From Gammaproteobacteria bacterium (GTDB lineage Bacteria > Pseudomonadota > Gammaproteobacteria > DSM-19610), in NCBI GenBank assembly GCA_030618475.1, contig JAUXDG010000038.1, positions 1-15,733 of the forward strand: a stretch of DNA of 15,733 bases. The letters run 5' to 3'. The notes below the pieces were generated by a model that was not told the DNA's origin, did not search any database, and was given only the letters and a program-made list of their open reading frames with translations. A program made the position numbers and the translations under genes. Below, piece by piece: positions 7,307 to 14,437 of the stretch. The stretch's first letter is position 1. The number at the start of each line of letters is the position of its first letter.

Positions 7307-8803
7307 TCAGGCCGGCTGGGCGTCGGCGCGGCTGAAGCTGTGCACGCAGTTGCGTCCCACCCGTTTCGCCGCATAGACCGCCTGGTCGGCGTTGTTGATG
7401 AAGGCGTCGATATCGGAGGTTTCATCATCCAGGGTGGCGACACCGATGCTGATGGTCAGCCTGATCGGCACCTTGCCATCACCCATGTCGATGGTGGCCT
7501 TCTCCATTGCTTCACGGAAGCCCTCGGCGCGGTGGTGGGCGTTCCCAGCGTCGCAGTCCAGCAGGCCGAGCACGAATTCCTCGCCGCCGTAGCGCCCGAA
7601 AATATCCGAAGGCCGCATGTTCTCCAGGATTACGGCAACCGCCTGTTTCAGCACGTCGTCGCCGAACTGGTGGCCGTGGCTGTCGTTGGTGCTCTTGAAG
7701 TGGTCGATGTCGACAAACAGTAGCGTGAAGTTGTCTCCGCGCTGCTTGCTGCGTTCGAATACGTCGGACAGCTGGTCAATAAGGGAGTTGCGGTTTGCGA
7801 TGCCGGTCAGCGGGTCCTGGGTTGCCATCCGCCGCAGCTTGGTCTGGGCGCGATAAAGTTCCTGTTCGGCCTTGCGGCGCGAATTCAGGTTCTGGTAGCC
7901 GGCAATCAGGCTGCCGATAGTGCCGAGCAGCGGTTTCAGCAGGTCTGCCAGCTCTTCGTCGTAGCCACCCGGCCGGTTGGAGAGACCGGCCATGCCCAAC
8001 AGCTTGTTGCCCGAATAAAGCGGGAGTCCCAGGTAGGCGTTCAGGGACGGGTGGCCCTTGGGCAGCCCTCCACTGCGCGGGTCCGTGGCAGGGTTGTTGG
8101 AGATCACCACTTCGCCAGTGCGGATGGTGATTCCGAACAGGGTGTCAAGGTTATAAAACTCCAGACCGTTGCGCACATTGTCCTTGTAGAGTTTACGCGT
8201 CTCGTGGCTCCAGGCGATATTGGTGATGGCGTAGGTCTTCAGATAGGGGGTCTGGTCTTGCTTGTGCAGGATTTCGCCGATAAAGCCGTACTTGCTCTCG
8301 GTAATATCCAGCAGCTTTTCCAGCAGACTGTCGAAAATTTCTTTTCTTGCCACGTTGGCGTTGATAAAACCACCCAACGCAGCGTTGATAGCACGCATGA
8401 CCTTGTTGTTGATGTTGAGCAGGTATTCCGATTCCTTGCGCACGCTGACGTCGTCGACCATGCCGATGAAAAAGTTTGCGTCATCGACCGTCGTACTGCT
8501 GACCGACAGCTCGATCGGAAACACGCTGCCGTCCCGGTGCTGTGCAACGAGTTCTCTGCCGATACCGATTACTCTGGATTCTCCGGTGGCGAGGTAGTGC
8601 TCAATATAGCCGTCGTGCGCGTCGCGGTAAGGCGAGGGCATCAGCACCGACACGTTCTGGCCAATCAGCTCATGCTTGACGTAGCCGAAGATATCTTCGG
8701 TCGCCGGGTTGAGGTCGCGGATGATGCCGTGCTGGTCGATCAGAATTATGGCCTGGATGGCATTGTCGAAAATGGAAGCGTAGATATCCTTATTAGTTAT
8801 CAT
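7307..8803 (-). CDS. PAS-GAF-GGDEF diguanylate cyclase, PAS with FixL-like heme histidine
   Basis: With the ATG at 8803 (AAGGAA 7 nt upstream; earlier in-frame starts lack a ribosome site) the product is 498 residues and soluble. Order: PAS at about 1-125, helical linker, GAF at about 145-305 and GGDEF at about 322-490. The GGDEF domain has an intact active site (GGEEF, 406-410), the metal-binding FVDIDHFK stretch (363-370) and an RxxD inhibitory site (RPSD, 397-400). It should therefore make c-di-GMP from two GTP and show product feedback. The PAS segment SPYRDAHDGYIEHY...VIGIGRE resembles FixL/Dos heme-PAS domains; His63 aligns with the proximal heme ligand and Arg83 with the oxygen-responsive arginine. 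It is single-gene, convergent with trmL and downstream of gpsA by 190 nt. Cyclase function is firm; gas sensing is inference. Confidence 0.93.
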   Translation of the reverse strand: MITNKDIYASIFDNAIQAIILIDQHGIIRDLNPATEDIFGYVKHELIGQNVSVLMPSPYRDAHDGYIEHYLATGESRVIGIGRELVAQHRDGSVFPIELSVSSTTVDDANFFIGMVDDVSVRKESEYLLNINNKVMRAINAALGGFINANVARKEIFDSLLEKLLDITESKYGFIGEILHKQDQTPYLKTYAITNIAWSHETRKLYKDNVRNGLEFYNLDTLFGITIRTGEVVISNNPATDPRSGGLPKGHPSLNAYLGLPLYSGNKLLGMAGLSNRPGGYDEELADLLKPLLGTIGSLIAGYQNLNSRRKAEQELYRAQTKLRRMATQDPLTGIANRNSLIDQLSDVFERSKQRGDNFTLLFVDIDHFKSTNDSHGHQFGDDVLKQAVAVILENMRPSDIFGRYGGEEFVLGLLDCDAGNAHHRAEGFREAMEKATIDMGDGKVPIRLTISIGVATLDDETSDIDAFINNADQAVYAAKRVGRNCVHSFSRADAQPA

Positions 8804-8993
8804 CTCTGTTTCCTTTGCCGCCATCGAGGCGTTGTTGCCAGGTAACATCAACAAGGATCAGATCAGCAACCCCGTCGTTCATTTGGCGCTTACGAAATTG
8901 CCTGCCGGCTATACAGCAGAGCAACACGCGTTGGTGTAGCTAAGTTGTATTTTTCAGCACAAAGGACACGAAGGTAACCAGGGACTGTAAACA
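8804..8993 (-). other. Spacer between gpsA and the diguanylate cyclase gene
   Basis: This stretch presumably holds the end signal of the gpsA operon and the promoter of the cyclase gene. On the minus strand I see a TATAGC word around 8908-8913 but no matching -35, and no strong hairpin with a T run after the gpsA stop. Read-through from gpsA into the cyclase gene cannot be excluded. Confidence 0.35.
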
Positions 8994-10007
8994 TCAAAGA
9001 TTTTCGGCCTTGGGTTCGCGAGCCAGCAGCGCATCAACCGCAGCGGCGGCTTCCTCGCCATCGTAGAGCACGCGCTTGACCTGCTGTGTAATCGGCATGT
9101 CCACCTGATGTGAACGGGCCAGCTCATCCACTTCTTTTGCCGTGTGTAAGCCTTCCACCGCCTGACCGATGTCCGCCACTGCCTGATCGAGTGCTATGCC
9201 GCGCCCCAGTGCAAGCCCCAGGCGGCGGTTACGCGATTGATCGTCGGTGCAGGTCAGCACCAGGTCCCCTACCCCTGCCAGCCCCATGAAGGTTTCGCGA
9301 TGCCCGCCCAGCCTGGTACCGAGGCGCATGATTTCGGCCAGGCCTCGTGTAATCAGTGCAGCGCGTGCATTGGCACCGTAGTCGAGTCCATCTGAAATGC
9401 CGGCAGCAATGGCCAGTACATTCTTGATAGAGCCGCCCAGCTCGACGCCGAGTACATCTTTACTGGTATAGGTGCGGAACCGCGGGCAGTGAAACAGCGC
9501 TGCAACAGACTTGGCGTATTCGCTGTTCTTTGACGCAATCGTCACGGCAGTCGGCAAACCCCTGGCGACTTCTTTCGCAAAACTGGGGCCGGATAATACG
9601 GCTATTAAACGATGTTCCGGCAGTTCTTCATCAACCACCTGATGCAGAAATTTGCCGGTACCCGGTTCCAGGCCCTTGCTTGCCCAGATCAGGTTAAATG
9701 AAGAGCCGACCTGGGCCCTGACGTTCTGTAATACCGAGCGGAAACCTGAGCTGGGTACGACGATGAGCACAAAGTCGGCGTGTTCGAGCGCGCCTGGCAG
9801 ATCGGCGAGTGGTGAGACAAGTTCGGGAAGTTCGATCCCCGGCAGGTAACGTTGATTGGTTCGGTCGCGGGCCAGTTGTTCGATATGACCCGCATCCCGG
9901 TCCCAGAGTTTTACCGCTACGCCGTTCCTGGCCAGCAGCATTGCCAGAGCGGTTCCCCAGGAACCGGCACCCAGCACCGTGACGGCAGCTCGGGACGGGT
10001 CTCGCAT
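8994..10007 (-). CDS. gpsA: Glycerol-3-phosphate dehydrogenase [NAD(P)+]
   Basis: This 337-residue enzyme reduces dihydroxyacetone phosphate to sn-glycerol 3-phosphate, the backbone for membrane phospholipids. The NAD(P)-binding motif GAGSWG is at residues 13-18. Other family segments are LSGPSFAKEVARGLPTAVT, the catalytic region GGSIKNVLAIAAGISDGLDY with its lysine, and the GLAGVGDLVLTC stretch. Length and order are standard. The ATG is 6 nt after the secB stop with no ribosome site of its own in the gap, so translation is probably coupled to secB. The secB-gpsA pair is common in Gammaproteobacteria. Confidence 0.97.
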   Translation of the reverse strand: MRDPSRAAVTVLGAGSWGTALAMLLARNGVAVKLWDRDAGHIEQLARDRTNQRYLPGIELPELVSPLADLPGALEHADFVLIVVPSSGFRSVLQNVRAQVGSSFNLIWASKGLEPGTGKFLHQVVDEELPEHRLIAVLSGPSFAKEVARGLPTAVTIASKNSEYAKSVAALFHCPRFRTYTSKDVLGVELGGSIKNVLAIAAGISDGLDYGANARAALITRGLAEIMRLGTRLGGHRETFMGLAGVGDLVLTCTDDQSRNRRLGLALGRGIALDQAVADIGQAVEGLHTAKEVDELARSHQVDMPITQQVKRVLYDGEEAAAAVDALLAREPKAENL

Positions 10008-10013
10008 ATCGGT

Positions 10014-10496
10014 TTAATGGGCTACCTGTCCAGACGCTGCAGCCGGGGCGTCTGCCTGAGTCATTTTCTGTGTATAGAGGGCATCAAAGTTGATGGGTGA
10101 CAACAACAGTTGCGGGAATCCACCCTTGACCACCAGATCAGAAACGGCCTCGCGTGCGAACGGGTACAGGGTGTTCGGGCAATAGGCTCCGAGTACGGAA
10201 CCTTTTTGCGCTTCATCATAACCCTTAAGCTCGAAAATGCCGGCCTGCTGCACCTCTACCAGAAAACCGGTTTTGTCACCCTGTTTGGAGGTGACTGTCA
10301 CATTGAGCACAACTTCATACAGGCTATCTTCTAGTTTGTTGACGGACGTGTTGAGTTGAAGATTGACGTCCGGTTTGAAATCCTGCCTGAAAACTTCAGG
10401 TGAGTTGGGTGTTTCAAAAGACACGTCTTTCAGGTAAACGCGCACAATTCCAAAGTGTGGGCCGTCACCGGCCTGTGCCTTGTTTTCTTCAGTCAT
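10014..10496 (-). CDS. secB: Protein-export chaperone SecB
   Basis: This 160-residue cytoplasmic tetrameric chaperone keeps preproteins unfolded and delivers them to SecA. Recognisable segments are IVRVYLKDVSFETPNSPEVF near the start, LEDSLYEVVLNVTVTSK in the middle, and YCPNTLYPFAREAVSDLVVK followed by GGFPQLLLSPINFDALY. The frame stays open 59 codons upstream, but that part overlaps the rhodanese gene and is not SecB-like, so the ATG at 10496 (MTEENKAQ...) is chosen. The C-terminal tail is short and Ala/Gln-rich. It lies 29 nt after the rhodanese gene. In many relatives grxC (glutaredoxin) lies between these two genes; here it is absent. Confidence 0.97.
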   Translation of the reverse strand: MTEENKAQAGDGPHFGIVRVYLKDVSFETPNSPEVFRQDFKPDVNLQLNTSVNKLEDSLYEVVLNVTVTSKQGDKTGFLVEVQQAGIFELKGYDEAQKGSVLGAYCPNTLYPFAREAVSDLVVKGGFPQLLLSPINFDALYTQKMTQADAPAAASGQVAH

Positions 10497-10525
10497 CTGA
10501 GTAATCCAGTGGTTTGTGAGTCGAG

Positions 10526-10957
10526 TTATTTTTTGCTGAGTGGCAGGTTGGCCTTCTGCCAGGCTGCAATCCCACCGTTGAGATTGTACACGTTTTCGAA
10601 GCCGTGTTTTTTCAAAATGCTGCCCGCGCCGTTGGAGCGGCTGCCGGAGCGGCAGTAGGCGATCACAGGGCAATCCTTGTGCTTATTGAGTTCAGCGATC
10701 CGTTCCGGCAGCTGCTTGATCGGGATATGGATTGCTTCCGGGAGATGGCCGCCGCTGTATTCGGCGTCTTCGCGAATATCCAGGAAAACGGCATTTTCCC
10801 GATTGCTTAGCTGGGTTGCCTGCAGCGGGTCTACGGCTTTCATTCCACTCAGGCGGCGACTGATTTCGCTGGCGAGCAATACGCCGAGCGTGCCCACAAA
10901 CGCCAGTATCAGTACCGGGTGGTTACCGATGAATTCGAGAATACGTGCAAAATCCAC
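10526..10957 (-). CDS. Membrane-anchored rhodanese-like sulfurtransferase (YibN-like)
   Basis: This 143-residue protein has a membrane segment at about 13-31 (HPVLILAFVGTLGVLLASE) followed by a single rhodanese domain. The active loop CRSGSRS starts at Cys102, so the persulfide-carrying cysteine is present, and the domain ends with the usual NLNGGIAAWQKANLPL. It probably transfers or detoxifies sulfane sulfur at the inner membrane; the physiological donor and acceptor are unknown. The start is GTG at 10957 with AGAGGG about 9 nt upstream. Neighbours are the ArsR-type regulator 36 nt upstream and secB downstream; rhodanese next to secB is known (E. coli yibN), while the regulator makes a sulfur-related role more plausible. 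Confidence 0.92.
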   Translation of the reverse strand: MDFARILEFIGNHPVLILAFVGTLGVLLASEISRRLSGMKAVDPLQATQLSNRENAVFLDIREDAEYSGGHLPEAIHIPIKQLPERIAELNKHKDCPVIAYCRSGSRSNGAGSILKKHGFENVYNLNGGIAAWQKANLPLSKK

Positions 10958-10993
10958 GCAGGATTCCCTCTATCTGTGCAGTGAAGCCTGTCG

Positions 10994-11317
10994 TCAGCTC
11001 AGGCTGTTTATGGTGCAGAAGACTTCACGCATCATGCTGATCAGGCGCAAGGTGCGGGAATCACTGACACGGTAATAGACCCGGTTGGCATCCTTGCGTG
11101 AGGCCAGGATGCCTTTGTCCCTCAAAATAGCCAGATGTTGTGAAATATTGCTTTGAGATGTCCCTACGCTCTCGACAATATCCTGTACGCTGACTTCCTG
11201 CTCGCCCAGGGTGCAGAGAATTTTCAGACGTAATGGATGAGACATTGCCTTGAGGGAACGCGACGCTCTATCGATATCTTCGTCGCGCGTAATCAGGGTA
11301 TGGCCGACTGTCACCAC
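10994..11317 (-). CDS. ArsR/SmtB-family repressor with BigR/SqrR-like cysteine pair
   Basis: The winged helix-turn-helix core runs from MSHPLRLKILCTLGEQEVSV through SQSNISQHLAILRDKGILAS to YYRVSD, an ArsR-family DNA-binding repressor. It has no ArsR CxC metal box. It has two cysteines, one in LKILCTL (codon at 11213-11215) and one in REVFC (11015-11017), 66 residues apart. As I recall these sequences, BigR and SqrR, which respond to persulfides, have the same context and spacing. The start is unsettled: GTG codons at 11368, 11332 and 11317 are all in frame. I chose 11317 because AGGTGG lies 11 nt upstream and it gives a normal length (107 residues). It leads an apparent operon with the rhodanese, secB and gpsA. 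Persulfide sensing is inference. Confidence 0.85.
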   Translation of the reverse strand: MVTVGHTLITRDEDIDRASRSLKAMSHPLRLKILCTLGEQEVSVQDIVESVGTSQSNISQHLAILRDKGILASRKDANRVYYRVSDSRTLRLISMMREVFCTINSLS

Positions 11318-11408
11318 TATATCTTGTTCCACCTGCTGTGTTACGAAGCTTCTACAAAAACAGGGCACTATCGACCAACCTTTTGGTGCTGCCCTTTATA
11401 AATAAAAC

Positions 11409-11421
11409 ATTATACAATAAT
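11409..11421. promoter_or_regulatory. Dyad over the likely arsR promoter -10 box
   Basis: ATTAT-ACA-ATAAT (11409-11421) is a perfect 5-3-5 dyad in the gap between the regulator and gpmI. On the minus strand it contains a perfect TATAAT (11414-11409) suited as the -10 box for the arsR operon, though the -35 region is poor. An operator over the -10 box would fit autorepression by the ArsR protein. It may also affect gpmI, whose own plus-strand -10 candidate (TACAAT, 11413-11418) overlaps it. Confidence 0.45.
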
Positions 11422-11502
11422 ACGCCTGTGAAGGAAGCCGTAATTTTTTTCACGCAAAACCAACCGACGTGGCCAGCAGGCTGGTTTAAGGTAGACTTGG
11501 TT

Positions 11503-13092
11503 ATGTCGAAATCTTACAAGCCTGTAATTCTGATCGTTCTGGACGGGTGGGGTTACAGCGAAGAATCTGAATTCAACGCCATAGCCAAGGCGGATAAACC
11601 GGTCTGGGAGCGGCTGTGGAGAGAATATCCCCACTGTTTTCTGCGTACTTCCGGGTCAGCGGTCGGCTTGCCGGGTAAGCAGATGGGTAATTCCGAGGTT
11701 GGGCACCTTAATCTGGGCGCAGGGCGAGTGGTCTACCAGGAGTTCACCCGGATCAACCGGTCGATCAAGACGGGCTCATTTTTCACCAACGCCACCTTGA
11801 CCGATGCTGTTGATCTTGCCATCGAAACCGATAAAGCCGTTCACATCATCGGCTTGATGTCACCGGGCGGGGTGCACAGCCACCAGGACCATATTCACGC
11901 CATGGCAAAGCTGGCCATTGAGCGGGGTGCAAGGGACGTTTATCTGCACGCTTTTCTCGATGGGCGTGATACACCTCCGCGCAGTGCCGCGCCATCCATC
12001 CAGGCCATGGAGAACAAGTTCCGGGAGTTCGGTGGTGGCCGCTTTGCGTCCATCATTGGCCGCTACTACGCCATGGATCGGGATCATCGCTGGCCGCGTA
12101 TCCAGGCCGCCTACGATCTGATTACCCAGGCCAAGGCTGAATTCGAAGCGCAGGACGCCATTACAGGACTGGAAATGGCCTACGCGCGTGATGAAGGTGA
12201 CGAGTTCGTAAAGGCTACGCGTATCGTGCCGGAAGGCGGCCAGCCGGTACGGGTGGAAGACGGTGACGTGGTGGTATTCATGAATTTCCGGTCTGATCGG
12301 GCACGTCAGATCACACGCCCCTTTATCGAGGATGACTTTGAGGGCTTCAGGCGGGACGTGATGCCCAGACTCGGCCGCTTTGTCAGCCTCACAGAGTACA
12401 AATCCGAATTTGACGCGCCTGTCGCATTTCCTCCGGAACGTTTGAAGAACGTGTTCGGTGAGTTTGCAGCCAAACACGGTTTGAGACAGCTGCGTTTGGC
12501 GGAGACCGAAAAATATGCCCATGTCACCTTTTTCTTCAATGGCGGTGTGGAAGAGCCTTTTGACGGCGAAGACCGGATCCTTGTCCCCTCCCCGCTGGTC
12601 GCAACCTATGATTTGCAGCCGGAAATGAGTGCAGTCAAGGTAACCGACCACCTGGTCGGGGCAATCGAGAGTGGCATATACGAGGTGATTGTCTGCAACT
12701 ATGCTAACCCCGATATGGTGGGTCATACCGGTAATTTTCAAGCCGCGGTTAAAGCTATCGAAGTCATCGACCAGTGTCTTGGGAGGGTCTTTGACGCACT
12801 GCAGGCGTCAGGTGGAGAGGCATTGATAACTGCCGATCACGGCAACGCCGAACAAATGCGTGGCAAGGAAACCGGGCAAGCCCACACTGCCCACACCTCT
12901 AATGTTGTGCCTTTGCTGTACATAGGCAGGCGTGCGCGCATGGTGGATGGTTCCTTATCTGATGTCGTGCCCAGCATGATTCACTTGTTGGGACTCGAGC
13001 CGCCTACGCAAATGACCGGGTGCTCGTTGATCGAATTGCTTGCTGAGCATTCCGAGACTGATGCAGTACCTCCACTGGGGGTAGAAGCCTGA
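11503..13092 (+). CDS. gpmI: 2,3-bisphosphoglycerate-independent phosphoglycerate mutase
   Basis: This 529-residue Mn-dependent enzyme interconverts 3- and 2-phosphoglycerate in glycolysis and gluconeogenesis. Signatures are ILIVLDGWGYSE at the start, the phosphoserine site MGNSEVGHLN (Ser64), GGVHSHQDH, FLDGRDTPPRSA, NYANPDMVGHTGN and ADHGNAEQM followed by AHTAHTSNVVPLLY, which supply the metal ligands. The ATG at 11503 begins MSKSYKPV and is preceded by AAGG about 11 nt upstream. An in-frame open stretch 55 codons further upstream crosses the promoter region and overlaps the regulator's frame, so it is rejected. envC follows after 26 nt, as in E. coli, where gpmM and envC are neighbours. 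Confidence 0.97.
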   Translation: MSKSYKPVILIVLDGWGYSEESEFNAIAKADKPVWERLWREYPHCFLRTSGSAVGLPGKQMGNSEVGHLNLGAGRVVYQEFTRINRSIKTGSFFTNATLTDAVDLAIETDKAVHIIGLMSPGGVHSHQDHIHAMAKLAIERGARDVYLHAFLDGRDTPPRSAAPSIQAMENKFREFGGGRFASIIGRYYAMDRDHRWPRIQAAYDLITQAKAEFEAQDAITGLEMAYARDEGDEFVKATRIVPEGGQPVRVEDGDVVVFMNFRSDRARQITRPFIEDDFEGFRRDVMPRLGRFVSLTEYKSEFDAPVAFPPERLKNVFGEFAAKHGLRQLRLAETEKYAHVTFFFNGGVEEPFDGEDRILVPSPLVATYDLQPEMSAVKVTDHLVGAIESGIYEVIVCNYANPDMVGHTGNFQAAVKAIEVIDQCLGRVFDALQASGGEALITADHGNAEQMRGKETGQAHTAHTSNVVPLLYIGRRARMVDGSLSDVVPSMIHLLGLEPPTQMTGCSLIELLAEHSETDAVPPLGVEA

Positions 13093-13118
13093 TCCGGTTT
13101 ACGCGATCTCACCGTTCG

Positions 13119-14297
13119 GTGCCGGGTTTCCGCCGGCGTTGGATCGCTGTTCTGCTCGGCAGTTTCCTGCTGTTCCCTGCATGTGCCGTAACGGCACAAG
13201 ATGGCGCAGAAAAAGCACGCGAGCTGAAGGGCTTGCGTACCCAGATCCAGTCCCTGCAGCAAAAACTGGAAGCCAGTCAGAGAAAGAAAAGTAACGCTGA
13301 AAAGCGCTTGCATGATGTTGAAAACCAGATCAGCGAAACCAGTCGGGTATTGCGTCGCATTGACAGTGAACTGGATGCGAAACGCAGGCAGCTCAGAAGC
13401 TTGCAGGAAAAGCAGCGCGGCCAGGCCGTCAAACTGAAGCGGCAACGCGAGCATCTGGCCAGCGAGGCGCGTATGGCTTATGCCATGGGGCATCAGCAGC
13501 AGGTCAAGTTGTTACTCAACCAGGAGCAGCCATCAGCCGTTGGCCGAATGCTGGTGTATTTTGGCTACTTCTCCCGCGCCCGTCTGGATCAGATCGATGC
13601 CATGCGCGCCACCCTGGAACAACTCCATGCAGTTGAAGATTCAATCGCGCAGAAAACCGAATCACTGACCGTGCTGCGTAACAGCCAGCAGCTCGAGTCA
13701 CAGCGTCTGCAGGAAAAGAAACTGACGCGTAAACAGGCTGTTGCGGCGTTAAGCCGGGAGCTGAAAAACCAGGGTGGTGAACTGAGGCGTCTGAAAACGG
13801 ATGAACAGCAGTTGCAGAAACTGGTTTCCTCCCTGCGGGAGTTACTGGTCGATATTCCGGCCGATGCCACCCTGCAGCAGCCCTTTAAAACCTTGCAAGG
13901 AAAGCTACGCTGGCCCACACGCGGACGTCTGGGAAAGCGTTTCGGAACCCGGCGCGGCAGCGGTGGCCTGAAATGGCGCGGCGTCATGATTGAAGCGGCC
14001 GAGGGTGGTGATGTCCGTGCCGTTTCGCAGGGGCGGGTGGCCTTTTCCGACTGGATGCGCGGTTTCGGCCTGTTGGTGATTATCGATCATGGCGATGGCT
14101 ATATGAGTCTGTACGGCCATAATCAGGCTTTGTATAAGGAAGTCGGCGAATGGGTCGATACTGGAGAAGTGGTGGCACTACTGGGGGCCAGTGGCGGTCA
14201 GGCAGAGTCAGGGTTATATTTTGAACTCAGACATAAAGGGCAGCCGATCAACCCGGTTCGCTGGTGTGCGGGAAAGCCCAAAGCCAATTCCGGCTAA
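13119..14297 (+). CDS. envC: Murein hydrolase activator EnvC (degenerate LytM)
   Basis: This 392-residue protein has a signal peptide (cleavage near VTA-QDG, about residue 26), a long coiled coil at about 28-265 rich in Gln/Arg/Lys, and a C-terminal LytM/M23 domain at about 265-387. Expected zinc ligands are missing: the usual HxxxD region reads LKWRGVMIEA and the HxH position reads LYFELRH, so it should not cut peptidoglycan itself. This matches EnvC, which activates the amidases AmiA/AmiB at the division site through FtsEX. The start is GTG with no clear ribosome site; a CTG nine codons upstream is an alternative, and coupling to gpmI is possible. The adjacent ctpA gene is a frequent neighbour in relatives. 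Confidence 0.93.
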   Translation: MPGFRRRWIAVLLGSFLLFPACAVTAQDGAEKARELKGLRTQIQSLQQKLEASQRKKSNAEKRLHDVENQISETSRVLRRIDSELDAKRRQLRSLQEKQRGQAVKLKRQREHLASEARMAYAMGHQQQVKLLLNQEQPSAVGRMLVYFGYFSRARLDQIDAMRATLEQLHAVEDSIAQKTESLTVLRNSQQLESQRLQEKKLTRKQAVAALSRELKNQGGELRRLKTDEQQLQKLVSSLRELLVDIPADATLQQPFKTLQGKLRWPTRGRLGKRFGTRRGSGGLKWRGVMIEAAEGGDVRAVSQGRVAFSDWMRGFGLLVIIDHGDGYMSLYGHNQALYKEVGEWVDTGEVVALLGASGGQAESGLYFELRHKGQPINPVRWCAGKPKANSG

Positions 14298-14437
14298 GCG
14301 GCTGAAAACGCCTTTCTGCTATCCGACAGGCTCCCAGCTATGCTATTGTCAGCACTATTCACACAGCCGGTTCACCGTAAGGCGTTCATTAACTGGCATA
14401 ATCAGGGTGATCCTGGATTTCATCAGGTTGGAATTGA
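14298..14437 (+). other. Spacer between envC and ctpA
   Basis: No gene and no convincing terminator are seen. A CATAAT word (14397-14402) could be a weak -10 box for ctpA. Just before the ribosome site (GGA, 5 nt before the ATG) there is a small bulged hairpin, ATCAGG-GTGAT-CCTGGAT (14401-14418), of unknown meaning. Confidence 0.3.

Noticed and set aside
7181..7723. Plus-strand open frame of 180 codons over the 3' part of the cyclase gene
   Set aside because: It lies opposite the GGDEF coding frame, has no recognisable domain, and the minus-strand gene is unambiguous.
8051..8845. Plus-strand open frame of 264 codons opposite the PAS-GAF region
   Set aside because: Its composition is typical of an antisense shadow; the PAS and GAF motifs are in the minus-strand frame.
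10497..10673. 59-codon N-terminal extension of secB
   Set aside because: It overlaps the rhodanese coding frame, is Arg/Gln-rich and unlike SecB; the family start is MTEENKAQ at 10496.
11338..11502. 55-codon N-terminal extension of gpmI
   Set aside because: It spans the presumed promoter region and overlaps the regulator; GpmI proteins start just before the LDGWG motif.
11860..12741. Minus-strand open frame of 293 codons opposite gpmI
   Set aside because: gpmI carries all enzyme motifs on the plus strand; the antisense frame has no domain signature.
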